Shown here in pieces: positions 36,200 through 44,127 of a stretch of 64,000 bases of DNA. The DNA is from Paenarthrobacter ilicis (GTDB taxonomy: Bacteria; Actinomycetota; Actinomycetes; Actinomycetales; Micrococcaceae), in NCBI RefSeq assembly GCF_016907545.1, contig NZ_JAFBCD010000001.1, positions 2,232,001-2,296,000 on the forward strand, in the 5' to 3' direction. A program made the translations under genes and the position numbers. The notes under the pieces are model-generated. The model saw only the letters and a program-made list of their open reading frames with translations. It did no database searches and was not told where the DNA came from. Position 1 is the first letter of the stretch. Each line of letters begins with the position of its first letter.

Positions 36200-36246
36200 T
36201 GACAGTTAAGGCCAATGTTCGAGTCGAACATTGGCCTTAACTGTCA
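36200..36246. terminator. 47-nt perfect palindrome between convergent VKOR and ndk genes
   Basis: Two 23-nt arms, each beginning TGACAGTTAAGGCCAATG, around a single central G, all paired without mismatch. It lies between two convergent stops and most simply acts as a bidirectional terminator, but the arms are unusually long and AT-rich for this genome. Confidence 0.7.
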
Positions 36247-36261
36247 AACGGTGAAGCTTCC

Positions 36262-36681
36262 CTAGCCGGCGAACCAGATGCCGATCTCACGCTCGGCGGA
36301 CTCAACGGAGTCGGAGCCATGGACGAGGTTCTGCTGGACCTTCGTGCCCCAATCGCGGCCAAAGTCGCCGCGGATCGTGCCCGGTGCCGCCGTCGTCGGA
36401 TCCGTGGTTCCTGCCAGGGAACGGAACCCTTCAATGACCCGGTGACCTTCGAAGACTGCAGCCACAACCGGGCCGCTCAGCATGAACTCAACCAGCGGTT
36501 CGTAGAACGGCTTGCCAACGTGTTCCTCATAGTGCTGCTCCAGCAGCTCCCGGGTTGCGTTGACCTTCTTCAGCTCAGCCAAGGTGTAACCCTTGGCTTC
36601 AATCCGGGCCAGGATGCTTCCGCTGAGGTTGCGGGCGACGCCGTCGGGCTTGACCAGGACGAGGGTCCGTTCAATGCTCAC
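36262..36681 (-). CDS. ndk: Nucleoside diphosphate kinase
   Basis: A 139 aa enzyme equilibrating NDP/NTP pools. The signature VLVKPDGVARN, FMLSGPVVAAVFEG and the catalytic histidine in NLVHGSDS (about residue 117) are present. GTG at 36681 is preceded by GGAG. It is downstream of the DUF4233 gene and folC, the usual actinobacterial order. Confidence 0.97.
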   Translation of the reverse strand: MSIERTLVLVKPDGVARNLSGSILARIEAKGYTLAELKKVNATRELLEQHYEEHVGKPFYEPLVEFMLSGPVVAAVFEGHRVIEGFRSLAGTTDPTTAAPGTIRGDFGRDWGTKVQQNLVHGSDSVESAEREIGIWFAG

Positions 36682-36722
36682 AGTTGCTCCAATGTGATGG
36701 GTTGGTGGTTTTCCCAGCCAGT

Positions 36723-37175
36723 TTACGGTGTTTCCGGGCCGGCTTGGTCACCGTGCGCCGCGTTCCATTCAGCCTGTTCGCGATCCCGTTGAACCACCTC
36801 ACGGTCAATCTTCATGCCCGCACGGATGCCGTACCACCAGCAGATAGCGAACAGGACGCCCACCACATACATGGTGGGCTCGGCCAGGCCGGTCAGGATC
36901 AACACCAGCTGAAGAGCCCAGCCAAGGCCCAGGCCCCATGGCTTCGACAGGACCGCGCAGGCAAGGACCAGCACCACGCTCAAGGTGATGCCCATTCCCA
37001 GGATGATCACCGGGTCCACTTCCCCACGGCGCAGGCCGAAGACCACCAGGGTGCCAAAGAAGGCAACGAACGCCTCAAGGAGCAGCACCGTGGACGCGAA
37101 CATGACTTTGGTGGACCGGCGCTTTTTGGGCATGCCGGGCCGCCACTCGCGCTGTGCCTTGGTCAACTTCGCCAT
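36723..37175 (-). CDS. DUF4233 membrane protein
   Basis: A 150 aa protein with three to four membrane helices (about residues 26-48, 57-75, 83-98 and 100-118) after a basic N-terminus (KAQREWRPGMPKKRRS). The central DPVIILGMGITLSVVLVLACAVL and the final WWYGIRAGMKID fit DUF4233, which sits between folC and ndk across actinobacteria (Rv2446c position). ATG at 37175 is 2 nt after the folC stop. Function is unknown. Confidence 0.85.
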   Translation of the reverse strand: MAKLTKAQREWRPGMPKKRRSTKVMFASTVLLLEAFVAFFGTLVVFGLRRGEVDPVIILGMGITLSVVLVLACAVLSKPWGLGLGWALQLVLILTGLAEPTMYVVGVLFAICWWYGIRAGMKIDREVVQRDREQAEWNAAHGDQAGPETP

Positions 37176-37177
37176 GA

Positions 37178-38539
37178 TCAAGCACCCGCCTTTCCGAGGA
37201 GAATGCGGGCCTCGGCCACCACCGTAATGGAACCGGTCACCAACACGCCGCCGGCCAGGTCGTCATTGGATTCAGCGCGCTCCACGGCCCATTCAAGGGC
37301 GTCATCAAGCTTCTCCGCGATGTGGACGTTGTCCTCGCCGAAGCCGAGGTCGACGGCGAGTTCGGCCAGTTCCGCAGCGGGAACTGCCCGGGCCGAGTTT
37401 GACTGGGTGAAACAGAACTCTCCAGCCAAGCCACCCAAGGATTCCTTCAGGGTTTTCAGGATCTCTTCGGCGTCCTTTTCCCTAAGGACTCCTACAACCA
37501 CCACGAGCTTACTGAAGCTGAAAGCCTCCTGGATTGCTTCGGCGGAAACGCGGATGCCGTCGGGGTTGTGGGCTGCGTCCACCACCACGGTGGGAGCAGT
37601 GCGCACTACTTCAAGCCGGCCCGGCGACGTCACGGTGCCGAAAGCTTCCTTGAGGACGTCGGCGTCGAGTTCTTTCTCCCCGCCACCAAAGAATGCCTCC
37701 AAAGCGGCGATCGCCACGGCGGCGTTCTCCGCTTGGTGTGCTCCATGCAGGGGAAGCAGCAGGTCCTCGTAGCGGCCGGCGAGCCCCTGGATGGTGATGA
37801 CCTGGCCACCTACGGCAACACTGCGGGACTCGACTCCGAACTCCACACCTTCAAAGCGGAAGGGCACGTCAACTTCACGGGCCTTCTCCAGCAGGACCTG
37901 TGCCGCGTCCACGGGTTGGGCCGCGCTCACCAGGAATCCCCCGGGCTTGATGATGCCCGCTTTCTCGTACGCGATGTCCTCGGTGGTGTCGCCCAGTAGG
38001 TCGGTATGGTCCAGGGAAATCGGGGTGATGACCGAGACCTGTCCGTCTCCAACGTTGGTGGCGTCAGTGATACCGCCCAGGCCGACTTCCATGACGGCAA
38101 CATCAACCGGCTGATCCGCAAAAATCGCGAATCCAAGGATCGTGACGCACTCAAAGTAGGTCAACCGCGGCTGGTTGTCGGCAACGAGTTCACTGTCCAC
38201 AATCTCGAGGTACGGCCGGATCTCATCCCAGATGCGCACAAAGGTCTCGTCCGCCACAGGTTCACCGTTGATGCTGATGCGCTCGGTGACCTTGGACAGG
38301 TGCGGGCTGGTGTACCGGCCGGTGCTCAGTCCGTGGGCCCTCAAGCCGGCCTCGATCATCCTGGCAGTGGACGTCTTTCCATTGGTGCCGGTGATGTGGA
38401 TGATCGGGAAAGCCTTGTTGGGCTCGCCCAATACGTCCATGGCCCGGAAGAGCGGCGCCAGGCGCGGTTCCATCTTGTTCTCCGGGGCACGTCCCAGGAG
38501 CTCGGCGTAAACACTCTCCACCGAAAATTCGTCAGTCAT
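37178..38539 (-). CDS. folC: Bifunctional folylpolyglutamate / dihydrofolate synthase
   Basis: A 453 aa ATP-dependent ligase of the Mur-ligase fold that adds glutamates to folates and makes dihydrofolate. The P-loop ITGTNGKTSTA (about residue 50), the TSPHL folate loop, LDHTDLLG and AHNPDG are present. Its ATG shares one base with the ileS stop (TGATG), so it is translationally coupled to ileS; in M. tuberculosis the neighbour is valS instead. Confidence 0.95.
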   Translation of the reverse strand: MTDEFSVESVYAELLGRAPENKMEPRLAPLFRAMDVLGEPNKAFPIIHITGTNGKTSTARMIEAGLRAHGLSTGRYTSPHLSKVTERISINGEPVADETFVRIWDEIRPYLEIVDSELVADNQPRLTYFECVTILGFAIFADQPVDVAVMEVGLGGITDATNVGDGQVSVITPISLDHTDLLGDTTEDIAYEKAGIIKPGGFLVSAAQPVDAAQVLLEKAREVDVPFRFEGVEFGVESRSVAVGGQVITIQGLAGRYEDLLLPLHGAHQAENAAVAIAALEAFFGGGEKELDADVLKEAFGTVTSPGRLEVVRTAPTVVVDAAHNPDGIRVSAEAIQEAFSFSKLVVVVGVLREKDAEEILKTLKESLGGLAGEFCFTQSNSARAVPAAELAELAVDLGFGEDNVHIAEKLDDALEWAVERAESNDDLAGGVLVTGSITVVAEARILLGKAGA

Positions 38540-41500
38540 CAGGCTCCTGCCTTGGTCACAGCTACCTGGGGCTCGTCAACGCCGGCCAGCAGCACTTCCA
38601 ATTCCAGTGTCAGTGTTTCTGTCTTGACGAGCTCAGCATTGGCATTCAATGCATCCACTACGTCCTGCGCCGCCTCCACGGTGGTCTTGATACGGTCGCT
38701 GACGTTCAGTCCGGCGTCCTTGCGTGCCTGCTGGATGGCGCGGACCATGTCGCGCGCCAGCCCCTCGGCCGCAAGTTCCGGGGTGACTTCGGTGTTCAGG
38801 ACCACGAAGCCGCCGCCGGGCAGCACCGCAACCGCAGCCGAACCGCCGTCGGCCGCTTGTGCCACCACTGTCTCCAGCGTGTATTCCTGCGGCTCAAGCT
38901 CGAGTCCACCGGCCACCACTACGCCGGCGTCGCTGACTGACCAGTCGCCGGACTTGGAGCCCTTGATGGCCTGCTGCACGTTCTTGCCCAGGCGGGGACC
39001 TGCTGCACGTGCATTGACCACGAGCTTCTGCTCGATGCCGAATTCCTCCGGCGACGCCTTGGCGGCGTCCAGCAACCGCACCGAGCGCAGGTTCAGCTCA
39101 TCGGCGACGACGGCGGCAAAACCTTCCAGCGCGTCAGCACCGGGTGCCACCACAGTCAGTCCCTGCAGGGGCAAGCGGACGCGCAGGTTCGCTGCCTTCC
39201 GCAGGCTCGATCCCGTGGAGCAGATCTGCTGGACGCGGTCCATGGCCTCCACCAGGGGCGCATTGGCCGGGAAGAGATCTGCATCGGGCCAGTCGGCCAG
39301 GTGCACGGAGCGGCCACCCGTGAGTCCGCGCCAGATCTCCTCGGTAACCAAGGGCAACAGGGAGGCCGAGACGCGGCACACTGCTTCGAGGGCGGTGTAC
39401 AGTGCGTCGAAGGCGTCAACGTTCTCGTCAAAGAAGCGCTGGCGGCTCCGGCGGACGTACCAGTTGGTGAGCATGTCCAAGTAGCTGCGCAGCTCATCGC
39501 AGGCGCCGGAGATGTCGTAGCTGTCCAGGCTGGCGGTGATGTTCCGGACCAGGTCCCCGGTGTTGGCCAAGAGGTACTGATCCAACGTGTCGGCGTAACC
39601 GTCGTAGCGCAGCTTCGCCTCGTACCCCTCCCCTCCGTTGGCGGCATTCGTGTACAGCGTGAAGAAGCTGTACACATTCCACAACGGCAGGATGACCTGA
39701 CGGACCCCATCGCGGATGCCCTGCTCGGTGACGATCAGGTTGCCGCCACGAAGGATGGGGCTGGACATGAGGAACCAGCGCATGGCGTCCGAGCCGTCAC
39801 GGTCCAGTACTTCCGAAACGTCGGGGTAGTTGCGCAGGCTCTTTGACATCTTTTGGCCGTCCGAGCCAAGCACGATGCCGTGGCTGATGACGTTGCGGAA
39901 TGCGGGGCGGTCAAAAAGTGCCGTGGACAGGATGTGCAGCATGTAGAACCAGCCACGGGTCTGCCCGATGTACTCCACAATGAAGTCGGCGGGGTTGTGG
40001 GTGTCGAACCATTCCTCGTTCTGGAACGGGTAATGGACCTGGCCGTACGGCATCGATCCGGAATCGAACCACACGTCCAGCACATCCTCCACGCGGCGCA
40101 TGGTGGATTTGCCTGTGGGGTCGTCCGGGTTGGGACGTGTCAACTCATCGATGAACGGGCGGTGCAGGTCAACCTGTCCTTCGTTGTTGACCGGCAGACG
40201 GCCGAAGTCGGCTTCCATCTCGGCCAGCGAACCGTAAACGTCCGTGCGCGGGTACTCGGGGTCGTCCGACTGCCACACCGGGATGGGCGAACCCCAGTAG
40301 CGGTTGCGACTGATGGACCAGTCGCGGGCGTTGTCCAGCCACTTACCGAACTGTCCGTCCTTGACGTTGCCCGGGATCCAGTTGATCTCCTGGTTCAGCT
40401 CGGACATACGGTCCTTGAACTTGGTCACTTCCACGTACCAGGAAGAGACAGCACGATAGATCAAGGGGTTCCGGCAGCGCCAGCAGTGCGGGTAGCTGTG
40501 CTCGTAGCTTGCCTGGCGGACCAGGCGGCCATCGGCGCGGAGCACCTGCGTGATCGGCTTGTTGGCCTCGAAGACCTGGAGACCCACGATGTCCGCCAAG
40601 CGGCCTTGCGAGAACAGCGGAAGGAATTTAGCACCTTCATCCACGGAAAGAACCACCGGAATGCCTGCTTCTTCACAGACTTTCTGGTCATCTTCACCGT
40701 AGGCAGGTGCCTGGTGGACGATGCCCGTACCGTCGGTGGTGGTGACGTAATCGGCCACAAGGACACGCCAGGCATTCTGGGTTCCGTACTTTTCAGCGTC
40801 GGCGAAATCGTCCCACAGCGGTTCGTACTCAAGGCCTTCCAACTGGGTGCCCGTGTAGGTGGACACCACGGCGGCAGCGGCGGCAGCAACGCCGTCGGCA
40901 CCGTCGCCGTAACCCAGGTCCTTGGCGTAGGACCCCAACAGGTCAGCCGCGAGCAGGAAGCTGCCCGTCACGGGAGCCTCAGCGGACGCTGCCTTGACTC
41001 CGTTGGGTCCTGCGGGCAGCACGGCATAGGAGATGTCAGGCCCGACGGCGAGCGCAGCGTTGGTGGGCAGCGTCCACGGCGTGGTGGTCCAGGCGAGGGC
41101 CTGGACGCCGTCGAGGTCCTTGGAAAGCTGGCTCTCCCCCGCCTTGATGGGGAACGTCACCGTGACGGTCTGGTCCTGGCGGTTCTTGTAAACGTCATCA
41201 TCCATGCGGAGTTCATGGTTGGAGAGGGGTGTCTCGTCCTTCCAGCAGTAGGGAAGGACGCGGTAGCCGTTGTAGGTGAGGCCCTTCTCATGGAGCTGCT
41301 TGAAGGCCCAGAGAACGGACTCCATGTACTCCACGTTGAGCGTCTTGTAGTCGTTCTCGAAGTCCACCCAGCGTGCCTGGCGGGTGACGTAGGCCTTCCA
41401 CTCGTCGGCATACTTCATGACGGAGGCGCGGCAGGCGTCATTGAATTTGTCGATGCCCATGGCCTCGATCTGGGTTTTGTCCGTCATACCCAGCTGCTTC

Positions 41501-41850
41501 ATGGCCTCAAGCTCTGCCGGAAGTCCGTGGGTGTCCCAGCCGAAGCGGCGCTCCACGCGCTTGCCGCGCTGGGTCTGGTAGCGGCCCACGAGGTCTTTGG
41601 CGTAACCGGTCAGCAGGTGCCCGTAGTGGGGAAGCCCGTTGGCGAAGGGAGGGCCGTCATAAAAGACGAACTCGTTGCTTCCGGGGGCGCCGCCGGGGAG
41701 GTCGCTGACGCGCTGGTCGATGCTGGCCTGGAAGGTACCGTCTTCATCCCAGTATTTGAGGATGCGCTCTTCGATGTCCGGGAACTTCACGGAGGTGGAC
41801 ACGCCGCGCGTGCCTGAAGGAGACGCTGAGGCCTTGGGGTAGTGGGTCAT
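38539..41850 (-). CDS. ileS: Isoleucyl-tRNA synthetase (IleS2 type)
   Basis: A 1103 aa class I synthetase charging tRNA-Ile. It has the HIGH motif (GLPHYGH), a long CP1 editing domain (about 200-420; [13 protein letters not shown]), the [12 protein letters not shown] segment, [11 protein letters not shown] and a C-terminal anticodon-binding region. The eukaryote-like form with [15 protein letters not shown] and no C-terminal zinc cysteines is typical of actinobacteria and of mupirocin-tolerant IleS2. ATG at 41850 has AGGA 6-7 nt upstream. Expression is controlled by a T-box in the 5' leader. The folC start overlaps its stop. Confidence 0.96.
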   Translation of the reverse strand: MTHYPKASASPSGTRGVSTSVKFPDIEERILKYWDEDGTFQASIDQRVSDLPGGAPGSNEFVFYDGPPFANGLPHYGHLLTGYAKDLVGRYQTQRGKRVERRFGWDTHGLPAELEAMKQLGMTDKTQIEAMGIDKFNDACRASVMKYADEWKAYVTRQARWVDFENDYKTLNVEYMESVLWAFKQLHEKGLTYNGYRVLPYCWKDETPLSNHELRMDDDVYKNRQDQTVTVTFPIKAGESQLSKDLDGVQALAWTTTPWTLPTNAALAVGPDISYAVLPAGPNGVKAASAEAPVTGSFLLAADLLGSYAKDLGYGDGADGVAAAAAAVVSTYTGTQLEGLEYEPLWDDFADAEKYGTQNAWRVLVADYVTTTDGTGIVHQAPAYGEDDQKVCEEAGIPVVLSVDEGAKFLPLFSQGRLADIVGLQVFEANKPITQVLRADGRLVRQASYEHSYPHCWRCRNPLIYRAVSSWYVEVTKFKDRMSELNQEINWIPGNVKDGQFGKWLDNARDWSISRNRYWGSPIPVWQSDDPEYPRTDVYGSLAEMEADFGRLPVNNEGQVDLHRPFIDELTRPNPDDPTGKSTMRRVEDVLDVWFDSGSMPYGQVHYPFQNEEWFDTHNPADFIVEYIGQTRGWFYMLHILSTALFDRPAFRNVISHGIVLGSDGQKMSKSLRNYPDVSEVLDRDGSDAMRWFLMSSPILRGGNLIVTEQGIRDGVRQVILPLWNVYSFFTLYTNAANGGEGYEAKLRYDGYADTLDQYLLANTGDLVRNITASLDSYDISGACDELRSYLDMLTNWYVRRSRQRFFDENVDAFDALYTALEAVCRVSASLLPLVTEEIWRGLTGGRSVHLADWPDADLFPANAPLVEAMDRVQQICSTGSSLRKAANLRVRLPLQGLTVVAPGADALEGFAAVVADELNLRSVRLLDAAKASPEEFGIEQKLVVNARAAGPRLGKNVQQAIKGSKSGDWSVSDAGVVVAGGLELEPQEYTLETVVAQAADGGSAAVAVLPGGGFVVLNTEVTPELAAEGLARDMVRAIQQARKDAGLNVSDRIKTTVEAAQDVVDALNANAELVKTETLTLELEVLLAGVDEPQVAVTKAGA

Positions 41851-41855
41851 CTCAT

Positions 41856-42092
41856 ATCCTGTGATAGCTGGTTGACTGTCAGGATGCGAGGACGGCTCCT
41901 GTAACGCTTGTCAGCGTCACGGGTACCGCGGTACCACCTCACTTACCGGGGCATGACGCTCCGGCCGCTCATTACTGCTGTGACGGGCGTACCCGTCCGG
42001 TTCTACTGGGTCACTTGTGCCCATCAAGGCAGTCGGTGCTGTTCTTCCGGAAGCTCACCGGTGATGGCCGGGTCAAAGCTGGTGATCCAAGT
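41856..42092 (-). ncRNA. ileS T-box leader (translational type)
   Basis: The minus strand carries the canonical T-box AGGTGGTACCGCG at 41927-41939, whose TGGT can pair with the tRNA-Ile ACCA end. A short specifier region with ATC near 42060-42070 precedes it. Downstream, ATCCTG (minus-strand copy of 41880-41885) can pair with CAGGAT (41856-41861) and mask the AGGA ribosome site of ileS. No U-tract terminator is present, so control is of translation, as known for actinobacterial ileS T-boxes. This explains the 328-nt gene-free gap between ileS and the next gene. Confidence 0.9.
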
Positions 42093-42178
42093 CTAGCGGC
42101 AGCTGAGCGGATCGCTCTACCCGGACGTTCATCCCATGGTGAGGCCCGGCGGGCTCTGCGGTGAATAGACTCGACCCC

Positions 42179-43213
42179 ATGACGCACCCCACCCCAGCCC
42201 TGCCGCAAACCCGCCCGGCACGAGGCCAAGCTTCCTTGGCATGGACGGTGCTGGCGTTGTTGGCAGCGCTGCCAGTGGCGGGTTTTTCGATGTTCCGGGC
42301 TGTGCCTGTTGAATGGCCGTTGCTTGTTGTTCAGTTGTTGTCCTTCACACCCTGGATGGTGCTGCCGGCGTCGGTTGCGTTCGTCCTGGCTCTGGTGGGG
42401 CGGCGCCGATGGGCGGTGGCAGCGACGGCGGCGCTCCTGGCTGTGCAGCTCTTCTGGCTCTTTCCCTTCGATGCGGGAAAAGCGGAGACGTTGCCGCCTG
42501 GGACGGGCACGGTTCCGGTGAAGGTCATGAGTTTGAATTCCGAGTACGGCGAGGCGGATGCGGCCGGCATTGTTGACCTGGTCCGCAGCAACGGCGTCCA
42601 ATTGCTGGCCATACAGGAGTTCACCCAGTCCCTGCAGGATCGTTTGCGGGCCGAGGGCTTGGAGGATCTCTTGCCGAACGTCATCAGCGTCCCGAACGAC
42701 GACGCTTCCGGCGGCGCTGTGTATTCCGTCTTTCCTCTGGAGGCGGAGGGCCTTCTCCCTGACACGCCGTTCCGGATGGACGTGACCAGGATCCTCGCCA
42801 CCGATTCCGGCACCGGATCCCGGGCCACCCTGACCCTGACCACTGTGCACACCCTGCCGCCGGTTGACGAGAGGATCGGGCAATGGCGCAGTGACTTGCA
42901 AAAGCTTGCCCGGCAGGGCTCCCGTCCGGGCAACCACCTGCTGATGGGTGACTACAACGCCACCTATGACCATTCGGAGTTCCGGGAATTCCTGGATTCC
43001 GGAGGGGACGGTCGGAAACTTGTGGATGTGGGAACGGTTTCTTTTGGCAGGTTCATGCCCACGTGGCCCATGGAGGGTCCGCTGCTGCCCGGAATTGTGC
43101 TTGATCACGTGGTCACGTCGTCCCGGATCAGCAGCAGCGACTACTCGGTCCACCGGGTGCCCGGCAGCGATCACGCAGCCATCATGGCCCGGCTGATCAT
43201 TCCTGCCGGTTAG
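42179..43213 (+). CDS. Membrane-anchored endonuclease/exonuclease/phosphatase family protein
   Basis: A 344 aa protein with three N-terminal membrane helices (about residues 20-40, 47-72 and 78-95) and an external EEP hydrolase domain (about 108-340). Catalytic motifs are MSLNSEYG, AIQEFTQ (metal-binding Glu), GDYNAT, LDHVVTS and a final GSDHAAI histidine, so the active site looks intact. Such proteins hydrolyse phosphodiester or phosphomonoester bonds in nucleic acid, phospholipid or sugar-phosphate substrates; the substrate is unknown. ATG at 42179 is preferred to GTG 42161. Confidence 0.85.
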   Translation: MTHPTPALPQTRPARGQASLAWTVLALLAALPVAGFSMFRAVPVEWPLLVVQLLSFTPWMVLPASVAFVLALVGRRRWAVAATAALLAVQLFWLFPFDAGKAETLPPGTGTVPVKVMSLNSEYGEADAAGIVDLVRSNGVQLLAIQEFTQSLQDRLRAEGLEDLLPNVISVPNDDASGGAVYSVFPLEAEGLLPDTPFRMDVTRILATDSGTGSRATLTLTTVHTLPPVDERIGQWRSDLQKLARQGSRPGNHLLMGDYNATYDHSEFREFLDSGGDGRKLVDVGTVSFGRFMPTWPMEGPLLPGIVLDHVVTSSRISSSDYSVHRVPGSDHAAIMARLIIPAG

Positions 43214-43216
43214 CAC

Positions 43217-43270
43217 GTTGCCAAGCCGCTGTACCGTCGCCGGCCAGCGACGGTTCAGCGGCTTGGCAAC
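43217..43270. terminator. Long bidirectional hairpin terminator
   Basis: A 15-bp outer stem (GTTGCCAAGCCGCTG) plus an 8-bp inner stem (ACCGTCGC) separated by one T-T mismatch, loop CGGCCA. It lies between the convergent EEP and short-chain dehydrogenase genes. Confidence 0.85.
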
Positions 43271-43274
43271 GGCT

Positions 43275-44054
43275 TTAGCCTTCCTTGCGGACCAGTTTGT
43301 GGTTGGCGGCCTGGGCCACGGGGCGGACCGTGATGTGGTCCAGGTTGATGTGGTGCGGCAACGACACGGCGTACTTGACGACGTCCGCCACATCATCTGC
43401 AGTCAAGGGCTTCTCCACACCGGCGTACACCTTGGCGGCAGCTTCCTGGTCACCCAGGCGGTTGAGCGCGAATTCCTCGGTGTGCACCAGGCCGGGCGCC
43501 ACCTCAATGACCCTGACGTTGTTCCCTACCTCTTCAAGCCGCAGCGCGTTGTTCATGGCGTGCTGGGCAAACTTGGCCGCGTTGTAGCCGGCTCCGCCCT
43601 CGTAAGCGCTGAGTCCGGCTGTTGAGGTCAGGTTGAGGACCGTGCCCTCGCCGTTCTCGCGAAGCATGGGAAGGAACGCGCGGGTGATCTTCATGGTCCC
43701 CAGGACGTTCACCTGGTACATCCAATCCCAGTCCCCGGTATCGGCATTGGCGATGGTGTCTGCTCCACGGGCGCCCCCTGCAATGTTGATGAGGGTGCCG
43801 GCTCCGCCGCCTTCGGTGACGGCCGCCAGCAACGCTGCAACGTCGTCGTCGGACGTGATATCAGCGGGGAACGGGACGGCGCCGGTGGCGGCAGCGAGTG
43901 CGTCCAACCGATCGGCCCTGCGTGCCACCGCGAAGACCTTCCATCCTGCGGCCGCCAGCGCTTTCACTGTCGCTTCCCCGATGCCCGTGCTGGCACCGGT
44001 AACCACTGCCGCGTTGTTCTGTCCTGCCAGGGTGTTCTCTGCTCCGGAAGTCAT
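43275..44054 (-). CDS. Short-chain dehydrogenase/reductase
   Basis: A 259 aa classical SDR. The cofactor motif TGASTGIGEA (about residues 19-28) with the following VARRADRLD suggests NADP preference. The INIAGGARG segment, Ser in LTSTAGLS and YNAAK (catalytic Tyr-Lys) are all present. The C-terminal part resembles the NADP-dependent 3-hydroxy acid dehydrogenase (YdfG/RutE-like) group (HTEEF, LTADDVADVVKYAVSLPHHINLD). The substrate is probably a small 3-hydroxy acid such as serine or 3-hydroxypropionate, by family only. ATG at 44054 is chosen; the longer frame runs antisense into valS. Confidence 0.88.
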   Translation of the reverse strand: MTSGAENTLAGQNNAAVVTGASTGIGEATVKALAAAGWKVFAVARRADRLDALAAATGAVPFPADITSDDDVAALLAAVTEGGGAGTLINIAGGARGADTIANADTGDWDWMYQVNVLGTMKITRAFLPMLRENGEGTVLNLTSTAGLSAYEGGAGYNAAKFAQHAMNNALRLEEVGNNVRVIEVAPGLVHTEEFALNRLGDQEAAAKVYAGVEKPLTADDVADVVKYAVSLPHHINLDHITVRPVAQAANHKLVRKEG

Positions 44055-44127
44055 GGCACCACCATATCCGGCGTGCGGACAGGCCGGAGCGGCGGGGCGT
44101 AACGCCAGGCCATGAAACAATTGGTCC

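Noticed and set aside
36217..36229. SOS (LexA) box
   Set aside because: The half-sites are GTTCGA then TCGAAC, the reverse of the TCGAAC-N4-GTTCGA order, and lie in a terminator.
39853..41817. 654-codon open frame antisense to ileS
   Set aside because: Shadow of the ileS coding frame; no recognisable protein features.
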